From assembly GCA_002702065.1 (NCBI GenBank), contig NZXX01000001.1, forward strand, positions 372,001-436,000: DNA of 64,000 nucleotides. The letters run 5' to 3'. Both the position numbers and the translations under genes were made by a program. How positions within the stretch are numbered: position 1 is the stretch's first letter; each line of letters opens with the position of its first letter. This stretch comes from Anaerolineaceae bacterium. Its GTDB lineage: Bacteria > Chloroflexota > Anaerolineae > Aggregatilineales > Phototrophicaceae. Positions 25,192-32,291 of the stretch are shown here, piece after piece. The notes under the pieces were generated by a model. It did no database searches. It was not told where the DNA came from and was given only the letters and a program-made list of their open reading frames with translations.

Positions 25192-25208
25192 GTATTGATA
25201 TTCAATAC
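25192..25208. promoter_or_regulatory. Palindromic operator candidate in a divergent intergenic region
   Basis: GTATTGA (25192-25198) and TCAATAC (25202-25208) are a perfect 7-bp inverted repeat around TAT. It lies between the divergent aspartokinase-like gene and the glycerate kinase gene. On the minus strand TTGAAT within it could serve as a -35 box 17 bp from a weak TAATGT. Confidence 0.5.
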
Positions 25209-25358
25209 GCCGGACCTATGAGGTTAAGATTGCACAGGACAAAAATCCATCGGCGCAATCGGCTGCGATGGGGCATAATAGGGCGGACAAGGCATTGGTA
25301 GCGACAGCGCACTGAACGGGTTGTAACCCGCTCAACGACACAGGGAGAATGTACGGCG

Positions 25359-26507
25359 ATGACCATGCGAATCATTGTGGCTCCGGGAGCTTTCAAAAAC
25401 AGTTTGCCAGCGGATGCTGTGGCGCGGGCGATCGAAAGTGGCATCGCACGGTCCGGCCTGGATGCGCAGGTGATGATCTCGCCGATTGCGGATGGGGGCA
25501 ACGGTACCCTCGATGCGTTTCTGGCAGGAGGCGGCGAACGGGTGACGGTGACAGTTGACGACCCGGTTGGTCGGCCTGTGAAAGCGGCCTACGGGATGCT
25601 GCCCGATGGCGAAACCGCGGTGATTGAAATGGCGCTGGCATCGGGGCTGGAACTGCTGGAAAACTGGCAGCTCAACCCGATGGTCGCCAGCACCTACGGA
25701 ACCGGCCAGTTGATGAAGGCGGCGCTCGAAGCCGGGGCCAAACGGATGATTATCGGCATGGGCGGCAGCGCGACGGTGGATGGCGGCGCGGGCTGCTTAC
25801 AGGCGCTGGGCGTTCACCTGTTCGATGCCTATGGCAACGAGGTCGAGCGCGGCGGGGGCAATTTGAAGCAGGTGTTTGTCATCGACGCGCAGGGGCTGGA
25901 CCCACGCTGGAAAGATGTCGAAGTGCTGATCGCGTCGGATGTGGATAATCCGACACTGGGCGAGAAAGGCGCGGCGGCGGTGTTTGGCCCGCAGAAAGGC
26001 GCGACCCCGCAGCAAGTCGGCGAACTGGAATCCAACCTGCGCCACTTCTTTACGCTGGTCCGGGATCAGCTGGGCGTGGATGTGCTGGACACGGAAGGCG
26101 GCGGCGCGGCAGGGGCGTTCAGCGCCGGGTTGATGGCTTTTCTGGACGGGCGCATCGTCTCCGGCATCGATTTGATTTTGCAGTACAGTGGTTTTGCCGG
26201 GGCGTTACAAGAGGCGGACCTCGTCATTACGGGTGAAGGCCAGATGGACACCCAGACTATTCATGGCAAGGGGCCGGTAGGCGTGGCGCGACTGGCCAAA
26301 GAAAACGGCGTACCAACCATTGCCATTGTGGGAGGGCTGGATGTGCGTGACGATGTCCTGCACGACGCCGGAGTGCAGGCGGTGCTGCCGATTGTCACCG
26401 GGCCGATGTCGCTGGAAGCGGCCATCGAACATGCCGCCGAACTGGTGGAACGCGCCGCATTAAGGCTGGGTTACATTTTGCAGGTGGGTCGTCAATCCGG
26501 CACCTGA
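25359..26507 (+). CDS. Glycerate kinase
   Basis: A 382-residue member of the GarK/GlxK glycerate kinase family, which phosphorylates D-glycerate with ATP (usually to 2-phosphoglycerate in this family). The N-terminal 'RIIVAPGAFKNSL', 'SPIADGGNGTLDAF', 'IGMGGSATVDGGAGCLQALG', 'ASDVDNPTLGEKGAAAVFGPQKGA' and 'ADLVITGEGQMDTQT' are all family signatures, and the length is typical. GGGAGA precedes the start. It is monocistronic or linked to the following HNH module by a 45-nt gap that contains a good -10 box. It would feed glycerate into lower glycolysis. Confidence 0.93.
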   Translation: MTMRIIVAPGAFKNSLPADAVARAIESGIARSGLDAQVMISPIADGGNGTLDAFLAGGGERVTVTVDDPVGRPVKAAYGMLPDGETAVIEMALASGLELLENWQLNPMVASTYGTGQLMKAALEAGAKRMIIGMGGSATVDGGAGCLQALGVHLFDAYGNEVERGGGNLKQVFVIDAQGLDPRWKDVEVLIASDVDNPTLGEKGAAAVFGPQKGATPQQVGELESNLRHFFTLVRDQLGVDVLDTEGGGAAGAFSAGLMAFLDGRIVSGIDLILQYSGFAGALQEADLVITGEGQMDTQTIHGKGPVGVARLAKENGVPTIAIVGGLDVRDDVLHDAGVQAVLPIVTGPMSLEAAIEHAAELVERAALRLGYILQVGRQSGT

Positions 26508-26514
26508 AATGCTG

Positions 26515-26520
26515 TATAAT
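26515..26520 (+). promoter_or_regulatory. -10 box of the HNH module
   Basis: A perfect TATAAT eight bases after the glycerate kinase stop codon and about 32 nt before the start of the small-protein gene. No good -35 hexamer is seen at 16-18 bp, so it may need an activator. Confidence 0.45.
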
Positions 26521-26552
26521 AGAGGTATTGTAGGCAAAGGTAAACGAACGTG

Positions 26553-26936
26553 ATGCAAATCACCTTGAATATCCGTGAAGAGACATACCATTATGCGGAA
26601 TGGTTGGCGCGGGTGACCGGGCGCAGTGCATCCGACATTCTGGCGACCTTGCTGGACAATACCCTGCCATCATCGGATCGCTCTGCACAGATGTTGAAAC
26701 CGGTGGAAGAACTTTCGGATCGTGAAGTGCTGGCCCTGTCCGAGTTTCAGATGTCACCACGTGATGATCGCCAACTGAGCGAATTGTTGCAGGCACAACA
26801 GGCCCGTGAACTGACCGAAACAGAGAAGCAAGAGTTGGCACGCCTCATGCAGGTTTATCAACAGGGATTGCTGCGTAAAGCACAAGCGCTGCGTGAAGCG
26901 GTACAGCGGGGTTTGTGTGCGCCACTTCAGCCGTGA
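26553..26936 (+). CDS. RHH-like N-terminus plus HNH-associated small helical domain
   Basis: A 127-residue protein in two parts. Residues about 2-40 ('QITLNIREETYHYAEWLARV' and the following helix) resemble a ribbon-helix-helix/CopG-type DNA-binding or antitoxin N-terminus. Residues about 50-125 are a helical domain ('ELSDREVLALSEF', 'ELTETEKQELARLM', 'KAQALREAVQRG') closely related to the whole protein encoded at 27355 and to the one at 34629. The stop TGA overlaps the GTG start of the HNH gene (GTGA). AAAGG lies upstream; a GTG three bases earlier is an alternative start. An autoregulating partner of the HNH protein is a reasonable inference. Confidence 0.65.
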   Translation: MQITLNIREETYHYAEWLARVTGRSASDILATLLDNTLPSSDRSAQMLKPVEELSDREVLALSEFQMSPRDDRQLSELLQAQQARELTETEKQELARLMQVYQQGLLRKAQALREAVQRGLCAPLQP

Positions 26937-27349
26937 CTGTTTCTCGACGGTTGCGCGAACAGGTTCGCCAGCAGGCCGGTGACCGCTGTGGTTACTGCCT
27001 GAGTCATCAGAAGTATGTGCTTGGCTGGTTGGAGATTGACCATCTGGTCCCGCAGGCGCTTGGTGGTACGGATAATGAGGATAACCTCTGGCTAGCCTGT
27101 CGTCTGTGCAATAGCTTCAAGGGCAAACAAACCTCTGCCATAGACCCCCGTAATGGTGAAATGGTATTGCTCTTTAATCCTCGCACACAAAATTGGCACG
27201 ATCATTTCAAGTGGGATACCAGCGGCACGCTGATCATCGGCACGACCCCTATAGGTCGGGCTACGGTGGTCGCACTCCAGCTGAATAATCCTCTTGTCGT
27301 CGTTGTGCGCCAGGAATGGGTAACTGCTGGTTGGCATCCGCCGGGGTAG
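26933..27349 (+). CDS. Small HNH endonuclease-like protein, copy 1
   Basis: A 138-residue HNH protein. Zinc-binding pairs Cys19-xx-Cys22 and Cys56-xx-Cys59 flank the core 'EIDHLVPQALGG' (Asp37-His38) and 'NLWLACRLCNSFKG' (Asn51, Asn60), matching the catalytic layout of metal-dependent HNH nucleases. A C-terminal extension of ~70 residues ('FNPRTQNWHDHF', 'TPIGRATVVALQLNNP') is shared with the copy at 34231 and has no known fold. GTG 26933 is chosen because it overlaps the upstream stop and gives the same Met-Thr-Val-Ser start as copy 2. DNA cleavage and its target are unproven. Confidence 0.8.
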   Translation: MTVSRRLREQVRQQAGDRCGYCLSHQKYVLGWLEIDHLVPQALGGTDNEDNLWLACRLCNSFKGKQTSAIDPRNGEMVLLFNPRTQNWHDHFKWDTSGTLIIGTTPIGRATVVALQLNNPLVVVVRQEWVTAGWHPPG

Positions 27350-27354
27350 GATTA

Positions 27355-27615
27355 ATGCGTACAAGCACCGCAAAAAGATTTCTCGCTGAATTGTCGGATT
27401 ACGAACTGCTGGCACTGGCCCATAGCCGGTTGGATGCATTGCTGAATAAACGGCTGAATGAGTTGCTCCACTCGAACCAATCACGCGCGCTATCAGCCGA
27501 TGAACAGGCAGAGTTTCAAAAGCTGGTTAAAATTACTGAACATGGTTCCATTCTCAAAGCGCAAGCTGCCCGAGAAGCTATTCAGCGTGGCCTCATGGGT
27601 GCCCCATCAACCTGA
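27355..27615 (+). CDS. Second HNH-associated small helical protein
   Basis: An 86-residue protein starting five bases after the HNH stop codon. It aligns along most of its length with residues ~50-125 of the product of 26553: 'ELSDYELLALA', 'RALSADEQAEFQKLV' and 'KAQAAREAIQRGLMG' match the corresponding blocks there. It lacks the ribbon-helix-helix-like N-terminus. The same domain therefore occurs on both sides of the HNH gene. The domain is short, helical and charged, and is probably a protein-protein interaction module; no function is known to me. Confidence 0.65.
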   Translation: MRTSTAKRFLAELSDYELLALAHSRLDALLNKRLNELLHSNQSRALSADEQAEFQKLVKITEHGSILKAQAAREAIQRGLMGAPST

Positions 27616-27722
27616 AGACCTTTTTCCTGTTTCTGAATAATTCACGAAGATCCGACTGCTCAACCCGAATTCGTGCTATGCTCACGAGGGGATAGCTGGG
27701 CTTAGTTGATCGTGCTTGCCAC

Positions 27723-28577
27723 ATGGGTGAAATGCTTTCACAAGTCGTCGCTTTGACGGTGGTTAATCCGGTTGATGCTGAACTGGTCAACGAGCGCGTC
27801 GCTGCTGCGGAACCAACCGGCAGCGATGTGCTGCTGGCCGCCTTGCGCCTGGGCGATTGGGCCGCCGTGATCGAGTCGGCATCCGACGCTGGCACGGTCG
27901 ATCTGCTGCGCGGTATCGTCCTGGATGCCCGCGACGAAATTGTGCGTCAATCAGCGACAGGTGCGCTGGGGGCACTGGCGGAGCTGGGGGTGACGGGTGC
28001 GGTCCGGGCACTGACGGACATTCTCTCTCAATTGAAACAGTCCCATGCAGGCGACATCGCGGCTTTTTATCTGGTTGGATGTGGCGATACGCAGGCGGCT
28101 GACGATCTGCAAAAAATCCTGAACGACCGGCATCATAACGGGCATGTATCGACTGTGCGCGCGCTGGCCGAGGTTGCTGATCCCTGCGCGATTGATCCCC
28201 TGATTGCGATTCTGAATAACTCACGGCATGCCGCCCGGCACGAGCTGGTGCGTCTGCTGGGTGACTACGACGACGTGCGGGTCGTTTTTCCGCTGCTGCG
28301 CTTGCTGCATCACGATGAGGAACGGGTACGGCTGGCGGCGCGTCATGCGCTGGGTACATTCGCGGACAAGTACACGTATGGCACGCTGATCGAGTACCTG
28401 ACCCACCGCGATTATACGTCACGGCGGCAAGCGGCTATCGCCCTGGGCGAAATCGGCGGCAAGCGGGCGATCCGGCCCTTGATTCGGATGGCCAATGCGG
28501 AAGTGAATATCCTCGTGCGGCAGGCGATCTTCGATGCGCTGCGCAAGCTGGGCTACGAACCTCGCAACAGCAGCTAA
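27723..28577 (+). CDS. HEAT-repeat protein
   Basis: A 284-residue alpha-solenoid made of HEAT/PBS-lyase-type repeats of about 30 residues. Clear repeat units include 'DEIVRQSATGALGALAELG', 'GHVSTVRALAEVADPCA', 'AARHELVRLLGDYDD', 'ERVRLAARHALGTFAD' and 'SRRQAAIALGEIGGKRA'. No signal peptide or enzyme domain is visible, so it is likely an intracellular scaffold; in phototrophs related repeats act as bilin lyases, but nothing here supports that. The start is uncertain because no good ribosome binding site precedes ATG 27723; ATG 27732 is an alternative. Confidence 0.75.
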   Translation: MGEMLSQVVALTVVNPVDAELVNERVAAAEPTGSDVLLAALRLGDWAAVIESASDAGTVDLLRGIVLDARDEIVRQSATGALGALAELGVTGAVRALTDILSQLKQSHAGDIAAFYLVGCGDTQAADDLQKILNDRHHNGHVSTVRALAEVADPCAIDPLIAILNNSRHAARHELVRLLGDYDDVRVVFPLLRLLHHDEERVRLAARHALGTFADKYTYGTLIEYLTHRDYTSRRQAAIALGEIGGKRAIRPLIRMANAEVNILVRQAIFDALRKLGYEPRNSS

Positions 28578-28631
28578 ATTCCGTTCTTGTGTACAATAGC
28601 ATACAAATGGCAGACCGGCAGGAGGTCAATC

Positions 28632-29636
28632 ATGGACTGGTTGAAGCGCTTGTTCGAACCGGGCGATACGTCACATCCACTGGCAGGCGGCAGCATCCCG
28701 TCTCAGTTTGGGCCGGATGCAGACCCGGCGACTCTGCCGGAGCCAGTGACGAAACGTGTGCTGGCGATCACTCACAACCCGGTGCTGCACAGGGCGGGTG
28801 GGCGCACCGTGCGCGACCATTTCCGCTGGAACGACCCGCACCAACTGGCGGCCTTGTATGCCCAGGATGTGCGCGAGGCCAGCTACGGTTATGCCAATTA
28901 CACTGTGGTCGAACACCTCGTAGTCGATGATTTCCCGGTGAAAGCGGATGGTTTCCGCTATGACGAACGCAGCTATCTGGATGCGTGGCGACGGCGACAG
29001 TTTCATCAGCCGGATGGCGTGGATTACCTCACACTGGTCCGTGATTTTCGCATGATTGAACGCGTCAGCGATGGCGAGATTGACGAGGTCTGGCTGTTCG
29101 GGCACCCCTACGGCGGTTACTACGAGTCGATCATGTGCGGCCCGGATGCGTTCTGGTGCAATGCGCCCGCCCTAAAAGGCACGGAACAGGCGGCCCGCCG
29201 CTTTGTGATTATGGGCTTCAACTTCGAGCGCGGCGTGGGCGAAATGCTGGAGGACCTGGGGCATCGCGCCGAGTCGATGATGCAGCGGGTGTATGCCGAT
29301 GTGCCGGTTAACGCCAACCTGTGGCAGCGCTTTATCCGCTACGACCAGACTCACCCCGGTCAGGCCGAGTGTGGCAATGTACATTTTGCGCCCAACAGCA
29401 TCCGCGATTATGACTGGGGCAACCCGCGCACGGTCGCCAGTAACTGCGACGACTGGTACGCCTTCCCGCAGTTAACAGGCGCGCGCTGGCGGCAGGTGAA
29501 TTGCAGTGAGTGGGGCAATGGCGATATTCGCCTGCATCACCTGTGGTGGTTCCGCCACATGCCGCACGTCACCGGCCTGACGGATGGAATCTCGTACAAC
29601 TGGTGGGATTACATCGTTGACCCGAATCGCGTCTAA
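28632..29636 (+). CDS. Conserved protein of unknown function (334 aa)
   Basis: A 334-residue protein with GGAGGT at 28621-28626, so the start at 28632 is firm; TACAAT at 28592-28597 is a candidate -10 box. It has no N-terminal signal, although the sequence is rich in Trp, Tyr, His and Asn in the manner of an extracellular or metal-binding fold. Notable segments are 'DEVWLFGHPYGGYYES', 'MGFNFERGVGEMLEDLGH' with an acidic/His cluster, 'FIRYDQTHPG', 'ECGNVHFAPNS' and a C-terminal 'LHHLWWFRHMPHV'. I do not recognise the family. It converges on the minus-strand operon at 29633 with a 4-nt overlap. Confidence 0.65.
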   Translation: MDWLKRLFEPGDTSHPLAGGSIPSQFGPDADPATLPEPVTKRVLAITHNPVLHRAGGRTVRDHFRWNDPHQLAALYAQDVREASYGYANYTVVEHLVVDDFPVKADGFRYDERSYLDAWRRRQFHQPDGVDYLTLVRDFRMIERVSDGEIDEVWLFGHPYGGYYESIMCGPDAFWCNAPALKGTEQAARRFVIMGFNFERGVGEMLEDLGHRAESMMQRVYADVPVNANLWQRFIRYDQTHPGQAECGNVHFAPNSIRDYDWGNPRTVASNCDDWYAFPQLTGARWRQVNCSEWGNGDIRLHHLWWFRHMPHVTGLTDGISYNWWDYIVDPNRV

Positions 29637-30373
29637 AGCGGATTCGTTTCATCCGCCAGCGCCAGTTCGAACCCGGCATTTGCAGAAAGTCCCAGCGGTT
29701 CGTAGCCCAGCGCCCGTGCTGCCTGATCGCCATAGAGCGCGGCGATATGAATGCTGTAATCCGTGCTGGCTCGGTAAGGTGCGATTACATGCCGCGTGTA
29801 ATCCAGTTCTTCGGCGTCAAGGGTGGGCTGCAACCCGGAAAAGGCGCTGACGGTGCCTTCCTGCACGAGCTTTTCGTGCAGCGTGACGGCGCTGCCGTGT
29901 TGTGCAACGTACACCACACGACGCATGGTCATCAGCACCGCCTGCCGGACACGTTGCGGCGTTGGGGCTTCGCTCACCCACCAGCCGGTCGACAGCCAGG
30001 GCCGCTTGAGTGGCAGCTCAAGGCCGAAACGCCCCGCTGCATCGACCGTCGTTCGATTGGTCCAGCCGCCGCCAATATCATCCAGAATCACCAGCGCGTG
30101 TTTGATGGTGCCTTCGATTGTGCCGGATCGGGTTTGGGCCTCCTCGATGGCCTGTTCAGCCATGATTTCAGCGTCCATCGCCAGCAGCTCATCCAGCCGC
30201 TGTGCCACATGCTCCCTCCCCATCGGGTTCATGGCGACCATTGGCGCATAGCGCACGTCATCTCGTTCGTCATTGACGATGGCTTTCAGATAGGCCTCGA
30301 AGCGTTCCATGCCGCGCGGAATATCGTGCAGGTCACGCTGGATTTGCAGCAGGGCCACATGTTCAACCGGCAT
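29633..30373 (-). CDS. Unknown protein in the amidohydrolase/Rieske operon
   Basis: A 246-residue, apparently cytoplasmic protein, largely helical in the first half ('MERFEAYLKAIVNDERDDVR', 'AQRLDELLAMDAEIMAEQAI') with a middle segment 'ALVILDDIGGGWTNRTTVDA' and 'WLSTGWWVSEAPTPQRVRQA'. No catalytic motif is recognised. It is the third gene of an operon, starting 26 nt after the Rieske protein gene, and so may take part in the same oxidative or hydrolytic pathway. Its 3' end overlaps the plus-strand gene at 28632 by 4 nt. Confidence 0.55.
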   Translation of the reverse strand: MPVEHVALLQIQRDLHDIPRGMERFEAYLKAIVNDERDDVRYAPMVAMNPMGREHVAQRLDELLAMDAEIMAEQAIEEAQTRSGTIEGTIKHALVILDDIGGGWTNRTTVDAAGRFGLELPLKRPWLSTGWWVSEAPTPQRVRQAVLMTMRRVVYVAQHGSAVTLHEKLVQEGTVSAFSGLQPTLDAEELDYTRHVIAPYRASTDYSIHIAALYGDQAARALGYEPLGLSANAGFELALADETNPL

Positions 30374-30399
30374 GGGGTGACCTCTGTCCCTCAGGCAGC

Positions 30400-30756
30400 T
30401 CAGGTGTAGATGACAATATCGTCGCCCTCTTGCTTGACGACGTAGGATTTGACACGCAGGTCCGGGTCAAACAACGCCTGCCCGGTCTTGATGTCAAATT
30501 CCCATTGATGCCAGGGGCACTTGAGAATTTCGCCGTCGCGTTCGCTGTCCAGATGATAGACCTCGTGCGAGGTCATCAGTGGTCGCACACGCCCCCGGCA
30601 CAGGGGGGCGCCCCGGTGCGGGCAGATATTGCGCAGTGCATGAAATTCACCGTTGATATTGAACACGCCAACCTCGCGCCCGGAGATATTGACGATGCGG
30701 CGTTCGCCGGGTGCAATGTCGGACACTTTCGCTACCGCATGTCGCCTAGAAACCAT
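30400..30756 (-). CDS. Rieske [2Fe-2S] ferredoxin-type protein
   Basis: A 118-residue soluble Rieske domain. The two cluster-binding motifs are Cys45-Pro-His47 in 'ICPHRGAPLCRG' and Cys80-x-x-His83 in 'KCPWHQWEFD'. It lacks the membrane anchor of respiratory Rieske proteins and the catalytic domain of oxygenase alpha subunits, so it is like the ferredoxin component of an oxygenase or a small electron carrier. ATG 30756 overlaps the end of the amidohydrolase gene by 11 nt. No oxygenase alpha subunit or reductase is in the window, so its redox partner is unknown. Confidence 0.85.
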   Translation of the reverse strand: MVSRRHAVAKVSDIAPGERRIVNISGREVGVFNINGEFHALRNICPHRGAPLCRGRVRPLMTSHEVYHLDSERDGEILKCPWHQWEFDIKTGQALFDPDLRVKSYVVKQEGDDIVIYT

Positions 30757-31852
30757 AAAGCTGCCTCGCGTTGTCGACCATGATGCGCTGGCGGAAGGCG
30801 GCATCATACCCCTTCAGGAACGTGCTTGGTTCATCCCAGTCCCAGTGGGGATAATCACTGGCAAAGACCATGACTTCGTCGGCGTGCAGCCAGCTGAGCA
30901 GTGTCTTCAGGTCGGCGGGGGTGGGGGTGTTCGGCATGGGCTGCGAGCCGAAGCGGATGTGTTCGCGCAGATATTCGCTCGGCAGGCGCTTCACCCAGGG
31001 CGTGTAATCGCGCAAGGCTTTCCAGTCACCGTCCATATGCCACATCAGGCCGGGCACCCAGAAGAAGTCATGTTCGATAAACAGGAAACGGAAGTTGGGG
31101 AATTTCTCGAAGACGCCTTCGCAGATCAGGCTGGTGACGTGAGCCATCGCGATTTGCGGGCGGGCCATGCGCATTTCCAGATAATAAGTCGGGTACCCGG
31201 CGGCGGTGGGTGATGCTGAAATGCCCGCACCTTCTGCGCCAAAATGTACGCAAACCGGCAGACCATATTCCTCGCAGGCGGCGTAGATCGGGTGATAGTG
31301 GCGATTGCCAAAAGGCATGCGCGCCCCGGCTGGCATCAGCGCCTGAACGAAGCCCGGATGATCCCCCAGCCGCTTGATCTCGGCGACGGCCAGCGCCGGG
31401 TCCTGCGGGGCAATGTGAATGGAGGCCCGGAAGCGCGGATCGACCGCCAGCCAGTGTTCGGCGGTCCAGTCATTAAAGGCACGACAGTAGGCAGCGGCAT
31501 AGTCCGGGTCGGAATGCACCGCAGCGGAGTAGGGGCCGCCGGTCAGCACCGCAATGTCGACGTTATAGGCGTCCAGATGTTTCTGACGGGCGACTTCCGG
31601 CATGGCGTTGGGGTTATCATCGGCATTGATGCCTTCCCACAGGTCGGTGCGCGCGCCCTGACCGGGCATGTTGGTATGGCCCAGGTTTGGCATCATGCTG
31701 CCAAAATCCTGAATACGTTCGACGTAATGGTGGGACAGATAAGGGAACAGGGCTTCCGGTTTGGGGGTGCTGTGATGCACGTCACAGTCGATCAGTCGGA
31801 TAGCAGTCTGTTGGGGCGATGATTCGACGCGGTCTGCCTGAAGGTCTACCAT
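30746..31852 (-). CDS. Amidohydrolase-2-family metal-dependent hydrolase
   Basis: A 368-residue TIM-barrel hydrolase or decarboxylase of the amidohydrolase_2 (ACMSD-like) group. The N-terminal metal motif is Asp24-x-His26 in 'LIDCDVHHS'; 'VCVHFGAEG' and 'FIEHDFFWVP' carry further His ligands, and 'VMVFASDYPHWDWD' holds the late Asp. Family members act on aromatic or cyclic carboxylates, often as hydrolases or non-oxidative decarboxylases. Start ATG 31852 follows a GAGGGAG site; the longer reading to 31921 is unsupported. It leads an operon with a Rieske protein and an unknown protein, suggesting breakdown of an aromatic or cyclic compound. Confidence 0.85.
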   Translation of the reverse strand: MVDLQADRVESSPQQTAIRLIDCDVHHSTPKPEALFPYLSHHYVERIQDFGSMMPNLGHTNMPGQGARTDLWEGINADDNPNAMPEVARQKHLDAYNVDIAVLTGGPYSAAVHSDPDYAAAYCRAFNDWTAEHWLAVDPRFRASIHIAPQDPALAVAEIKRLGDHPGFVQALMPAGARMPFGNRHYHPIYAACEEYGLPVCVHFGAEGAGISASPTAAGYPTYYLEMRMARPQIAMAHVTSLICEGVFEKFPNFRFLFIEHDFFWVPGLMWHMDGDWKALRDYTPWVKRLPSEYLREHIRFGSQPMPNTPTPADLKTLLSWLHADEVMVFASDYPHWDWDEPSTFLKGYDAAFRQRIMVDNARQLYGF

Positions 31853-31970
31853 AAAAATCTCCCTCATAAATTTATATGCTAGTTTTACCCTGTGTGGCTC
31901 TGGTTGCGCAAACCGCTGCAAGCCAACTACATTGGAGCGTAAAGCTGGTCAATAAATAGAGGTGGTTATC

Positions 31971-32291
31971 ATGCGTGGGAATCGCTTGTGGGGATTTGGC
32001 ATTTTATCGCTGGGCGTGATCGGTCTGCTGGTGTGGGTGGACGCATTTTTTGTCAGCCATTGGGCTGATGAATTGTTCAAAGGCATTGGTGTCGAAGTGA
32101 TTGGCGCGCTTATCACTGCCCTCGGTGTCATCGGTCTGGATCGTTTGTATACGGAACCCGACCCAGAAATCACCCGGCTGCGGGAAGAAGTCGAACGCCT
32201 TCACGCAAAGCTTGACTTGCTGATAAACCAGACAGGCGACAATGACGCAGACCAGCCACCACCGCAGCCTAACTCGCCAGCTCCGCTTTGA
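31971..32291 (+). CDS. Small two-helix membrane protein with coiled-coil tail
   Basis: A 106-residue protein with two predicted membrane helices (about residues 5-26 and 40-58), then 'PEITRLREEVERLHAKLDLLI', which has a clear heptad pattern, and a Pro/Gln/Asp-rich disordered end. ATG 31971 follows AGAGG by eight bases. It could be a membrane-anchored coiled-coil adaptor; no family is recognised. Its 3' end overlaps the convergent uvrC gene by 23 nt. Confidence 0.6.
   Translation: MRGNRLWGFGILSLGVIGLLVWVDAFFVSHWADELFKGIGVEVIGALITALGVIGLDRLYTEPDPEITRLREEVERLHAKLDLLINQTGDNDADQPPPQPNSPAPL

Noticed and set aside
26553..27615. Mobile group I/II intron or inteins carrying the HNH genes
   Set aside because: The HNH genes are free-standing, in operons with their own partner genes, do not interrupt a host gene, and no flanking repeats or intron structures were seen.
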